This document shows, in pieces, positions 1 to 6,004 of a DNA stretch of 7,803 bases. Both the position numbers and the translations under genes were made by a program. The notes beneath the pieces were generated by a model that was not told the origin of the DNA, made no database searches, and was given only the letters and a program-made list of their open reading frames with translations. The stretch spans positions 1-7,803 of the forward strand of contig CABQBF010000127.1 in the NCBI GenBank assembly GCA_902462325.1, given 5' to 3'. This DNA comes from an uncultured Peptococcaceae bacterium. Lineage in GTDB: Bacteria > Bacillota > Peptococcia > Peptococcales > Peptococcaceae. Position 1 is the first letter of the stretch. Each line of letters begins with the position of its first letter.

Positions 1-4
1 TTTG

Positions 5-11
5 GGAGGTG
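5..11 (+). promoter_or_regulatory. Ribosome binding site of the LysR gene
   Basis: GGAGGTG lies five bases before GTG 17. It decides the start: the upstream in-frame TTG at 2 overlaps it and is not a likely initiation codon. Confidence 0.75.
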
Positions 12-16
12 GTGCC

Positions 17-943
17 GTGCGTTTAGAGCAGCTAGAAAATGTTGTAGAAATTGCAAAATATGAGTCCATTAACCGGGCGGCGATAGAGCTGCATCTGGCA
101 CAGCAATCGCTGATGAGCTCGCTGAACAGTTTGGAAAATGAGTTGGGGTTTAAAATTTTTGAGCGCTCCCGTAAAGGGGTGACGCCTAGCAAAGCTGGGG
201 CCACCTTTTTGGAAGAAGCACGGACAGTGCTGCAGATTTATCATGGATGGAGTCGGTTCCGCGATGAAGCTGAGCAACTGGAAACGGTGCAGGTAGCTAT
301 GGTGTCAGCTTTCCGGCAGGATATTTCTGAATTGTGTATGGAAGTATTTGCCCAGTACGGTGACAAGTTAAACATACAGAGCGAACCCTGCTATCTGAAC
401 AGTGGCTTGGATGACTTGCTGAAGCGTGTGCAGCCCGATTTTTTGTTTTATCTTGATGCAGATTTTTGTTCTCTGGCTTTGCCCGAATCCATTCGTAGAT
501 TGCTATCTTCCGATACCATGTGGTGCAGCGAAACGCTGTATAACCGGCCTTGTGAGGTTTTTGTGCCAGCCTCGCACCGATGGCTGCAGGAGGGGAAAGC
601 AGCTGTCACCTATCAGGATTTAGAGCATGAAACGCTGATTATCAATTCAAAAAATGTGGTGGCCGTTTTTCCAAATTGTCAAAAAATTTATCTACCTAAT
701 AAAGAAGGTCTGCTGCAAGCCATTTTAACCGGCAAAGGGGTGGGTATCAGTCTCAGCACCACCATCACCGATCAGTTTTATTTGGACTCGAAACAGATTG
801 TTGGCCTGCCGTTGCTGCATGATGGGAAGGAAACCCAAATCTATTTTAAATTATTGCATCGCCGGAAAGAATTGTTGACTGCTGCAGAAGAAAAACTGTT
901 GCCGATGATTTTGCAATACTATAAGAAAAAAATCATAAAATAA
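17..943 (+). CDS. LysR-family transcriptional regulator
   Basis: This is a DNA-binding regulator of the LysR family, 308 residues from the GTG at 17, close to the usual 290-310. The N-terminus carries a winged helix-turn-helix: residues 2-60 run through SINRAAIELHLAQQSLMSSL and the family signature ELGFKIFERSRKGVTPSKAG, followed by a linker helix. Residues of about 90-300 form the periplasmic-binding-protein-like effector domain, whose ligand cannot be read. I chose GTG 17 because GGAGGTG at 5-11 sits five bases upstream; a TTG at 2 would overlap that site and add five residues not typical of the family. The gene has its own terminator. The next genes are a threonine-aldolase-like enzyme and a LUD protein on the same strand, so they are possible targets, but that is inference from position. 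The promoter and any autoregulatory operator lie outside the window. Confidence 0.93.
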   Translation: MRLEQLENVVEIAKYESINRAAIELHLAQQSLMSSLNSLENELGFKIFERSRKGVTPSKAGATFLEEARTVLQIYHGWSRFRDEAEQLETVQVAMVSAFRQDISELCMEVFAQYGDKLNIQSEPCYLNSGLDDLLKRVQPDFLFYLDADFCSLALPESIRRLLSSDTMWCSETLYNRPCEVFVPASHRWLQEGKAAVTYQDLEHETLIINSKNVVAVFPNCQKIYLPNKEGLLQAILTGKGVGISLSTTITDQFYLDSKQIVGLPLLHDGKETQIYFKLLHRRKELLTAAEEKLLPMILQYYKKKIIK

Positions 944-990
944 AAAGTCTGTCATGGCGGCGTTCTGTTATCCGCTGGACAGGCTTTTTT
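942..990 (+). terminator. Rho-independent terminator after the LysR gene
   Basis: The arm AAAAAGTCTGTC at 942-953 pairs with GACAGGCTTTTT at 978-989 with a single G-T wobble. The 24-base loop contains a small inner stem, GCGG 957-960 with CCGC 972-975. The right arm ends in six T. The left arm overlaps the TAA stop codon. The A-rich left arm would also give a U-tract on the opposite strand. A second, overlapping hairpin follows: AGGCT 981-985 pairs with AGCCT 993-997 and runs into TTTTT, which could act as backup. Confidence 0.85.
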
Positions 991-1016
991 GCAGCCTTTT
1001 TCCCGCTTCCACCATA

Positions 1017-1077
1017 AATTTCCGCAATGCCATTTCGTTGGAATACCTAATTTTTCAGTGAAATGGCACTGCAAATT
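1017..1077. repeat. Long imperfect inverted repeat upstream of the aldolase gene
   Basis: GCAATGCCATTTC at 1024-1036 and GAAATGGCACTGC at 1060-1072 pair at 12 of 13 positions (one A-C mismatch) across a 23-base loop. After a two-base bulge (CC 1022-1023), AATTT 1017-1021 pairs with AAATT 1073-1077. It lies between the LysR terminator and the promoter at 1135-1143. No T-run follows, so it is not a simple terminator. It could be an RNA hairpin, a far-spaced operator for a regulator such as the adjacent LysR protein, or the relic of a small repeat element. The sequence does not decide among these. Confidence 0.6.
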
Positions 1078-1134
1078 GAAAACGGTCAAAAGAAAAGGCG
1101 GAGCATTTTCCTTCTTTTTCTTTCTTTGTATCAA

Positions 1135-1143
1135 TGCTATAAT
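1135..1143 (+). promoter_or_regulatory. Extended -10 promoter of the aldolase/LUD operon
   Basis: TGCTATAAT is a perfect extended -10 (TGnTATAAT) whose hexamer is 1138-1143. At 17-bp spacing the -35 position (1115-1120) is TTTTTC, a poor match, so the promoter would lean on the TG extension or on an activator. A run of 22 pyrimidines (1106-1127) covers the -35 area. Transcription would start near 1150, leaving a leader of about 30 bases. Confidence 0.6.
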
Positions 1144-1179
1144 AAGCAATAGAAGTTTATGCTATAGGAGGACCATCTT

Positions 1180-2226
1180 ATGTTATCATTTGAATGCGAT
1201 TATACCGAAGGCGCCCATGAAAAGATTTTGCAGCGCTTTCTGGAGACCAATTTGGAGCAAGTGCCCGGTTATGGGGCAGACCCCTATTGTGACAGCGCCA
1301 AGGAAAAAATCCGGCAGGTTTGTCAGTGTCCGGAGGCCGATATTTTCTTTTTGGTGGGCGGCACCCAGACCAATGCGGTAGTGGTGGACGCTATGCTGCA
1401 ATCCTATGAAGGTGTGGTGGCAGTGCAGACCGGTCATGTGAATGGTCATGAAGCAGGCGCCATTGAATATACCGGCCATAAGGTGCTGCCGCTGCCCCAT
1501 CATCAGGGAAAAATGGATGCAGAGGAATTGCGGGCGTTGCTGGAAAGCTTCTGGCAGGATGAAAACCATGCCCACATGGTGTTTCCCGGCATGGTGTATA
1601 TTTCCCATCCGACCGAATATGGTACGCTTTACAGCAAACAGGAGTTGCTGGCTTTGGCGGCGGTATGTCGGCAGTATCAAATTCCCCTTTATCTGGACGG
1701 TGCGCGGCTGGGCTATGGGTTGATGAGCCAACAGACCGATGTGACCTTGCCATTGATTGCCCAATACTGTGATATTTTTTATATCGGCGGAACGAAAGTG
1801 GGCGCGCTGTGCGGCGAAGCTCTGGTTTTTACCAAAGACAATATGCCTAAGCATTTTTTAACCATTGTCAAACAACACGGCGCTTTATTGGCTAAAGGCC
1901 GCTTGGCCGGCATTCAGTTTGATGCGCTGTTTACTGACGGGCTATATTTTCAGATTAGCGCCCATGCCATTGCAATGGCCGAATTGCTAAAGCAGGGTTT
2001 GGCCCGAAAGGGGTATTCCTTCTATTTAGACTCGCCTACCAATCAGCAATTTGTTGTACTGGAGAATGCTGTGCTGGAACAGTTGCAGCAAAAGGTGCGT
2101 TTCGAATTTTGGGAAAAGCTGGACCAACAGCATACGGTGGTACGTTTTGCTACCAGTTGGGCTACCACAGAAGAAGCTGTGCAGCAATTATTGGATTTAC
2201 TGCCGGAAACAGGCCCAATGGTTTGA
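1180..2226 (+). CDS. Threonine aldolase family PLP-dependent enzyme
   Basis: This belongs to the fold-type I PLP enzymes of the threonine aldolase/beta-eliminating lyase family, which typically cleave L-threonine or L-allo-threonine to glycine and acetaldehyde in the cytoplasm. The 348-residue length fits the family. Visible landmarks are VGGTQTNA (59-66, phosphate-binding loop), H86 and E91 in GHVNGHEAGAIE (position of the His that stacks on PLP), D173 in LDGARLGYG (pairs with the pyridine nitrogen) and K206 in IGGTKVGAL (Schiff-base lysine). ATG 1180 is preceded by AGGAGG at 1166-1171 with an eight-base gap. The LUD gene follows after 40 bases and is probably co-transcribed. The family assignment is firm; the natural substrate is not, since relatives act on other beta-hydroxy amino acids. 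Confidence 0.9.
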   Translation: MLSFECDYTEGAHEKILQRFLETNLEQVPGYGADPYCDSAKEKIRQVCQCPEADIFFLVGGTQTNAVVVDAMLQSYEGVVAVQTGHVNGHEAGAIEYTGHKVLPLPHHQGKMDAEELRALLESFWQDENHAHMVFPGMVYISHPTEYGTLYSKQELLALAAVCRQYQIPLYLDGARLGYGLMSQQTDVTLPLIAQYCDIFYIGGTKVGALCGEALVFTKDNMPKHFLTIVKQHGALLAKGRLAGIQFDALFTDGLYFQISAHAIAMAELLKQGLARKGYSFYLDSPTNQQFVVLENAVLEQLQQKVRFEFWEKLDQQHTVVRFATSWATTEEAVQQLLDLLPETGPMV

Positions 2227-2266
2227 TGGCAGATTATAGAGTACTTTATTTTTAGGAGGGGTTTTG

Positions 2267-2908
2267 ATGGAAGAAGATGTAAAAGCAATCCGCAATCGAA
2301 AAGCAGGGGAAAAGCTGTGTGAAAAGTTGCAGAGCCGCGGCTTTGCGGCTTATTATTGTGCCAATGGGGAGGAAGCTTTGCAAAAAGCATTGGAGCTCAT
2401 TCCTGCCGGCAGTGTGGTGAGCTGGGGCGGCTGCCATTCGGCAGAGGAAATTGGTCTTTTGGAGGCGGTGCGCCAGGGACAATATCAGGTTTTGGACAGG
2501 AACACTGCTAAGACGCCAGAAGAACGGGTGGCGATTATGAAACAGGCCCTGACCTGTGATGTGTTTTTGACCGGCACCAATGCCATTACCGAAGATGGCG
2601 AGCTGGTCAATGTGGATGGCAATGGCAACCGGGTGGCTGCAATGACCTATGGTCCTGATAGTGTGATTGTGATTGCAGGCATGAATAAGCTGACAAAAAC
2701 GGTGATGGATGCCGCCAATCGAGCCAGAACGGTGGCAGCACCGATAAATGCTCAGCGTTTTGATTTGCAAACACCTTGTAAGGTGGATGGAATGTGTCAT
2801 GATTGTAATGTGCCGGACAGCATTTGTACCTATGTGGTGCGCACCCGGCGGTGTAAACCGGCAGGCCGGATTAAGGTAATTTTGGTGGGAGAAGAGCTGG
2901 GTTATTGA
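2267..2908 (+). CDS. LUD-domain protein (LutC/DUF162-like)
   Basis: This 213-residue soluble protein is built almost entirely of one LUD domain, the fold named after LutC of lactate utilization. Recognisable parts are SVVSWGGCHSAEEIGLLEA (49-67), TGTNAITEDGELVNVDGNGN (102-121) and YGPDSVIVIAGMNKL (128-142). The C-terminal part has C171, C177, C180, C187 and C196 (CHDC...P..IC), a possible metal or Fe-S site. The Fe-S partners LutA and LutB are absent nearby, so a lactate role should not be assumed; free-standing LUD proteins of this size are common in anaerobic Bacillota and poorly characterised. ATG 2267 is preferred over the TTG at 2264 because AGGAGGGG at 2254-2261 lies five bases before it. 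It is 40 bases from the aldolase gene and likely in its operon. Confidence 0.85.
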   Translation: MEEDVKAIRNRKAGEKLCEKLQSRGFAAYYCANGEEALQKALELIPAGSVVSWGGCHSAEEIGLLEAVRQGQYQVLDRNTAKTPEERVAIMKQALTCDVFLTGTNAITEDGELVNVDGNGNRVAAMTYGPDSVIVIAGMNKLTKTVMDAANRARTVAAPINAQRFDLQTPCKVDGMCHDCNVPDSICTYVVRTRRCKPAGRIKVILVGEELGY

Positions 2909-2920
2909 GAATGGCAATTC

Positions 2921-2954
2921 GTGCTGTTGCTAATAGCGCTTTTAAGGCTTTTTT
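2921..2954 (+). terminator. Candidate terminator after the LUD gene
   Basis: GTGCTGTT 2921-2928 and AATAGCGC 2932-2939 form an eight-base stem with two G-T wobbles and a three-base GCT loop. It is followed by TTTT at 2940-2943, then AAGGC and six T at 2949-2954. The T-tract is interrupted, so efficiency is uncertain. The position, just after the stop codon and before a fresh promoter, supports it. Confidence 0.5.
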
Positions 2955-3010
2955 ATCCAAATGATAATAAATTTCATGGTTTTTGCAACATAAAAAAGGT
3001 TGTGTAAGGT

Positions 3011-3039
3011 TTGTCAAATTCCTGTTTATGTAGTATGAT
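3011..3039 (+). promoter_or_regulatory. Sigma-A-type promoter of the ABC importer genes
   Basis: TTGTCA (-35, 3011-3016) and TATGAT (-10, 3034-3039) each differ by one base from the sigma-A consensus and are separated by exactly 17 bp. Transcription would begin near 3046, about 36 bases before the start codon. The preceding 2951-3010 stretch is AT-rich, as an UP-like region would be. Confidence 0.75.
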
Positions 3040-3081
3040 AAAGAGGTACAGACAAGCTGTGCAGAAAGAGAGGGAAAGAAC

Positions 3082-4083
3082 ATGAAAAAAATGCGTAAGG
3101 TGCTGGCGGCTTTGCTGTGTGTGGCAATGGTAGCCGGTGTGGCTGCCGGATGCGGCGGAACAGAAACACCAAAGGAAAAAGCAAAGCTAAACGTGGTGGC
3201 TTTAACTGGGCCGACCGGTATGGGGATGGTAAAGCTGATGGCAGATAATGAAGCCGGAGAAACAGCGGTGGATTACAATGTGGAACTGGTTGGCGCAGCC
3301 GATGAAATTACCGGTAAAATTGTCAACGGTGAAGTGGATATTGCCGCTGTACCTTGTAATCTGGCTTCGGTGCTGTATAACAAAACCGAGGGCGGTGTAA
3401 AAATTGCCGCTGTCAACACGTTGGGCGTGCTGTATATGCTGGAAACCAACGGTGGGGAATCCATTCAGTCCGTGGCTGATTTGGCTGGCAAAACCATTGT
3501 GACCACTGGTCAGGGAACTACGCCTGAATATATCCTCAACTATATTTTACAGGCTAACGGCTTAAATCCAGAAACCGATGTGACTATCGAATATAAATCG
3601 GAAGCCAATGAAGTAGCTGCCTTAATCCAACAGGGCAGTGTAGAAGTGGCTATGCTGCCGCAGCCAATGGTGACTACCGTGATGGCCAAAACAGAAGGGG
3701 TGCGCGTAGCGCTGGATATGACAGAAGAATGGGCCAAAGCTCAGGGCGAGGATGGCAAACAACTGGTAACTGGCACCATCATTGTGCGCAGCGATGTGTT
3801 GGAAAACAATAAAGAAGCGGTGGATACGTTCTTACAGGAGTATGAGGCTTCCATCAATTATATCAATGAGAATGTGGCAGAAGGGGCCGAACTGGTCGCC
3901 CAATATGAAATTATTCCATCGGCGGCCATTGCAGAAAAGGCAATTCCAGCTTGCAACATGGTGTTCCTCAGTGGAGATGCTATGCAGCAGAGCGTTGCCG
4001 CTTATCTGGAAGTATTGGCAGAAGCCAATCCAGCTTCTGTAGGTGGGACTTTGCCCGATGATGCATTCTACTATTTGCCATAG
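3082..4083 (+). CDS. ABC transporter substrate-binding lipoprotein (NitT/TauT type)
   Basis: This is the extracytoplasmic solute-binding protein of an ABC importer, 333 residues. Residues 1-23 are a lipoprotein signal peptide: K/R-rich start MKKMRK, hydrophobic core, and lipobox VAAGC with C24 as the lipidated cysteine. A short polar tether follows (TETPKEK). The mature part is a two-lobed periplasmic-binding fold resembling the NMT1/TauA group, with LTGPTGMGMVKLM (41-53), the VDIAAVPCNLASVLYNK segment, and AGKTIVTTGQGTTPEYIL at the hinge region. Such proteins bind sulfonates, nitrate, bicarbonate or pyrimidine precursors; the ligand cannot be called here. ATG 3082 has GAGGG at 3070-3074 seven bases upstream; ATG 3091 is a less likely alternative. 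The permease gene begins one base after the TAG. Confidence 0.9.
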   Translation: MKKMRKVLAALLCVAMVAGVAAGCGGTETPKEKAKLNVVALTGPTGMGMVKLMADNEAGETAVDYNVELVGAADEITGKIVNGEVDIAAVPCNLASVLYNKTEGGVKIAAVNTLGVLYMLETNGGESIQSVADLAGKTIVTTGQGTTPEYILNYILQANGLNPETDVTIEYKSEANEVAALIQQGSVEVAMLPQPMVTTVMAKTEGVRVALDMTEEWAKAQGEDGKQLVTGTIIVRSDVLENNKEAVDTFLQEYEASINYINENVAEGAELVAQYEIIPSAAIAEKAIPACNMVFLSGDAMQQSVAAYLEVLAEANPASVGGTLPDDAFYYLP

Positions 4084-4084
4084 G

Positions 4085-4816
4085 ATGATTTGCAAAGGAA
4101 AAAAGCCAGCCCTTTTATTGGTCTGGCTTTTTCTCTGGCAATTGGCCAGTGATTGGCTGGGACAGGAGCTGTTGCTGGTATCGCCGGTGCGCACGGTGGA
4201 AACGCTGTTGCAGTTGGCACAGCGGCAGGAATTTTGGTACAGCATCGGCGTTTCGCTGTTGTGTTGTATGTCCGCTTTTTTGTTGGCGCTGCTGGCAGGC
4301 GGTTTGCTGGCCATTTTGGGATGGCGGGTACCGTTAGTGCATGCGTTTTTATCGGTGCCGCTTAACATCATGAAAGCCACGCCGGTGGTATCTTTCATCA
4401 TTTTGGTGCTGCTGTGGGTCAGCAGTCAATACACGTCTATCGTGTGCGCCTTTATTATGGTAATGCCCATTGTTTACAACAATTTATATCAGGGCTTGCG
4501 TAATATCGACGGCAAATTGCTAGAGGTGGGCCGGCTGTTTGGGTTATCGCCGACGCGGCAGCTTTGGCAGATTTATGTGCCGTCGTTGAAGCCTGCGCTG
4601 TTATCTACCTGCACAGTGGGAATCGGTTTTTGTTGGAAATCGGCGGTGGCGGCAGAAGTGATAGGTTTGCCCAAGCATACTATTGGGCTCCATCTGCACA
4701 ATGCTAAAATCTATTTGGAAACGCCGGAGCTGTTTGCCTGGACCGTGACGGTGGTGGTACTTAGTGTATGTATTGAGAAGTTGGTGTTACGATTGCTGCG
4801 GCAGGTGCTGCGCTAG
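4085..4816 (+). CDS. ABC transporter permease (NitT/TauT type)
   Basis: This is the membrane component partnering the lipoprotein encoded just upstream, 243 residues from ATG 4085. Hydrophobic segments lie near residues 8-22, 53-80, 98-113, 115-132, 170-190 and 215-233, about six helices. The cytoplasmic EAA loop that contacts the ATPase is at 145-172, with EVGRLFGLSPTRQLWQIYVP showing the conserved E, G and final P. The start is uncertain: ATG 4085 lies one base after the upstream TAG and has almost no ribosome binding site, suggesting translational coupling. ATG 4058 overlaps the upstream gene, has AGGTGGG at 4041-4047, and would add nine residues. No ATP-binding subunit gene follows; the next gene is unrelated. 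Confidence 0.88.
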   Translation: MICKGKKPALLLVWLFLWQLASDWLGQELLLVSPVRTVETLLQLAQRQEFWYSIGVSLLCCMSAFLLALLAGGLLAILGWRVPLVHAFLSVPLNIMKATPVVSFIILVLLWVSSQYTSIVCAFIMVMPIVYNNLYQGLRNIDGKLLEVGRLFGLSPTRQLWQIYVPSLKPALLSTCTVGIGFCWKSAVAAEVIGLPKHTIGLHLHNAKIYLETPELFAWTVTVVVLSVCIEKLVLRLLRQVLR

Positions 4817-4833
4817 TTTTTTGAAAAAGTGCA

Positions 4834-4862
4834 TAGGCAAGCGCCAGTTTCTTTGGTATAAT
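4834..4862 (+). promoter_or_regulatory. Extended -10 promoter before the nucleoid-associated protein gene
   Basis: TGGTATAAT at 4854-4862 is a perfect extended -10. With a 17-bp spacer the -35 is TAGGCA at 4834-4839, matching four of six consensus bases. Transcription would start near 4869, which places the terminator-like hairpin 4882-4921 inside the leader. Confidence 0.6.
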
Positions 4863-4870
4863 AAACTGGC
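4843..4870. repeat. Perfect inverted repeat flanking the -10 box
   Basis: GCCAGTTT 4843-4850 and AAACTGGC 4863-4870 are exact reverse complements around a 12-base centre that contains TATAAT. A-rich rather than T-rich sequence follows on the + strand, so it is not a terminator. It is well placed for a repressor operator, or as an RNA hairpin if transcription reads through from the permease gene. Confidence 0.6.
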
Positions 4871-4881
4871 AAAAAGAAAAA

Positions 4882-4921
4882 GGCTGGCGCAGCAGGGAAT
4901 TTGCTGCACAGCCGATTTTTT
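4882..4921 (+). terminator. Intrinsic terminator or attenuator upstream of the nucleoid-associated protein gene
   Basis: GGCTG 4882-4886 plus GCAGCA 4889-4894 pair with TGCTGC 4902-4907 plus CAGCC 4909-4913, giving 11 base pairs with a small internal bulge and a seven-base loop. A U-tract of six follows at 4916-4921. It could end the permease transcript. It also lies downstream of the promoter at 4834-4862, so it would have to be read through to express the gene at 4957. See the attenuator entry. Confidence 0.8.
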
Positions 4922-4956
4922 ATGACAAAGGATGACGAATTGCAGGAGGAACAGTT

Positions 4957-5967
4957 ATGCAGGATGCGCAGAGCTTAATTGAAGTGAAACGGGCCATTTT
5001 ACATATTTTAGATTTGAATTCGGGTGTGCCCGTGTTTTCTGACGAGGAATTGGATCGGGAGATTTTTGAATTTTTACAGAAGCATTTGGAGAAGGCCTGG
5101 AAAGATGCCGCAGCTCATACCAGTGCCATTGGCGAGATTAATCCGGTACGGGTGAAGCTGCAGGCTTATCAGGAGGATGCAGCGTTGTTTGCAGAAGTGA
5201 GTCAGGAGTTTGGCCAAAAGCTGCACCAGGATTTGCTGCTTTGCGGAGAAGACCGGGCGGTCGATTTGGTGGCGGTGGATTTTTTGGCGGCTGGCGTGCG
5301 ACAGTTCGGTTTGTTGGTGTACCAAAATCAGTTGGGCTATACCCACAAAGTGGCCCATAGCGGCAATCAGGTGCGCAATGAGATTATTCAGCATTACGCC
5401 ATTTTGCCCAATCCGACCCAAAAAGTGAGCATGTTTGCCTTTGTGGATATGGAAAACTGGACGGTAAAATTTGCTGATAAAAAACGGATATTAGATGGCG
5501 AGGAAACCTTTTTGCTGCCAGACCGTCTATTGAACTGCACCATGCCGGTATCGCCCAAGGATACCATTAAGAAGGTGCATACCATTGTCAATAAAGTGGC
5601 AGAGGAATACGGACAAAACGCAGCCCAGGCCGTATCCCGAGCCAAAGCCTATCTGATGGAGGCCAGCGAAACAGAAACAGAAATTCAGCCGGAGGAAGTG
5701 GGACGCCAGGTATTTGCCACCCATCCCGGTATGCAGCAATCCTATCTGGAACAGGTGGCGTTAGCCAGCTTGCCCAAGGCTACGCCGGTGGAACGGGATT
5801 ACGCTGTGCGCACCAATAAATCACACAAGATTAAAACGGATACCGGTATTGAAATTACAGTGCCATCGGACTTTTTTAACAATCCCGATTATATTGAATT
5901 TGTCAGCAACGATAACGGCACCATTTCTATCAATATAAAAAATGTTGGGAAGATTATCAATCGATAA
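4957..5967 (+). CDS. Nucleoid-associated protein, NdpA/YejK (37-kDa) family
   Basis: The 336-residue protein matches the 37-kDa nucleoid-associated family (NA37; YejK/NdpA in E. coli) in length and pattern. Conserved-looking stretches are the N-terminal IEVKRAILHILDLNSGVPVFSD, the LVAVDFLAAGVRQFGLLVYQN core (reading about 103-124), THKVAHSGNQVRNEIIQHYAILP, and a C-terminal domain with KSHKIKTDTGIEITVPSDFF and YIEFVSNDNGTISINIKN. It is cytoplasmic and expected to associate with DNA; its exact function in Bacillota is poorly known. ATG 4957 is preceded by AGGAGGA at 4944-4950 with a six-base gap. The gene appears to be transcribed alone, with its own promoter region and a terminator at its stop codon. 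Neither neighbour suggests a functional link. Confidence 0.87.
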   Translation: MQDAQSLIEVKRAILHILDLNSGVPVFSDEELDREIFEFLQKHLEKAWKDAAAHTSAIGEINPVRVKLQAYQEDAALFAEVSQEFGQKLHQDLLLCGEDRAVDLVAVDFLAAGVRQFGLLVYQNQLGYTHKVAHSGNQVRNEIIQHYAILPNPTQKVSMFAFVDMENWTVKFADKKRILDGEETFLLPDRLLNCTMPVSPKDTIKKVHTIVNKVAEEYGQNAAQAVSRAKAYLMEASETETEIQPEEVGRQVFATHPGMQQSYLEQVALASLPKATPVERDYAVRTNKSHKIKTDTGIEITVPSDFFNNPDYIEFVSNDNGTISINIKNVGKIINR

Positions 5968-6004
5968 AAAGCAAACTGACATAAGCAGATTTATTTGCAT
6001 TTTT
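5966..6004. terminator. Possibly bidirectional terminator after the nucleoid-associated protein gene
   Basis: AAAAAGCAAA 5966-5975 pairs with TTTGC-A-TTTTT 5994-6004 with one bulged A; an inner CTG/CAG pairing can tighten the 18-base loop. The T-run follows the GC-containing part on the + strand, and the A-run gives the same on the - strand. The left arm overlaps the TAA. The stem is AT-rich, so strength is moderate. Confidence 0.6.

Larger units (their letters stand above)
4841..4921 (+). promoter_or_regulatory. Candidate terminator/antiterminator leader
   Basis: GCGCCAG 4841-4847 is the exact reverse complement of CTGGCGC 4884-4890, which lies in the 5' arm of the terminator 4882-4921. The same left segment can instead pair with AAACTGGC 4863-4870. 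An RNA covering the whole region could therefore switch between a terminating and an antiterminating fold. This works only for transcripts entering from upstream, because a start at about 4869 would omit the left segment. The pairing is seen; the regulatory role is inferred. Confidence 0.35.

Noticed and set aside
1088..1127. Purine-rich AAAAGAAAAGG and pyrimidine-rich CCTTCTTTTTC as a further terminator or triplex-forming stem.
   Set aside because: Pairing is imperfect and almost free of G-C pairs beyond two, and it lies just upstream of a promoter where termination is not needed; low-complexity sequence explains it.
989..1381. Forward open frame spanning the intergenic region and the start of the aldolase gene.
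   Set aside because: It runs through the inverted repeat and promoter, overlaps the aldolase gene in another frame and has no protein-like pattern.
1186..1854. Long reverse-strand open frame opposite the aldolase gene.
   Set aside because: It mirrors a clearly conserved PLP-enzyme gene, lacks a ribosome binding site and shows no recognisable protein family.
2252..2917. Long reverse-strand open frame opposite the LUD gene.
   Set aside because: It covers almost exactly the LUD gene on the other strand, its His- and Ile-rich translation resembles no family, and no promoter or ribosome binding site is evident.
2970..3010. Imperfect CAAC...GTTG inverted repeat upstream of the ABC importer promoter as an operator.
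   Set aside because: Only about four to five pairs in AT-rich sequence, too weak to support.
4798..4822. Hairpin GCGGC/GCTGC at the 3' end of the permease gene followed by six T, as its terminator.
   Set aside because: The stem has only five pairs with one wobble, and five bases separate it from the T-run; the hairpin at 4882-4921 is much stronger.
4922..4978. Short 18-codon ORF beginning ATGACAAAGG and overlapping the start of the nucleoid-associated protein gene, as a leader peptide.
   Set aside because: No ribosome binding site precedes it (only the terminator T-run), its codons show no regulatory run of one amino acid, and the AGGAGGA within it serves the gene at 4957.
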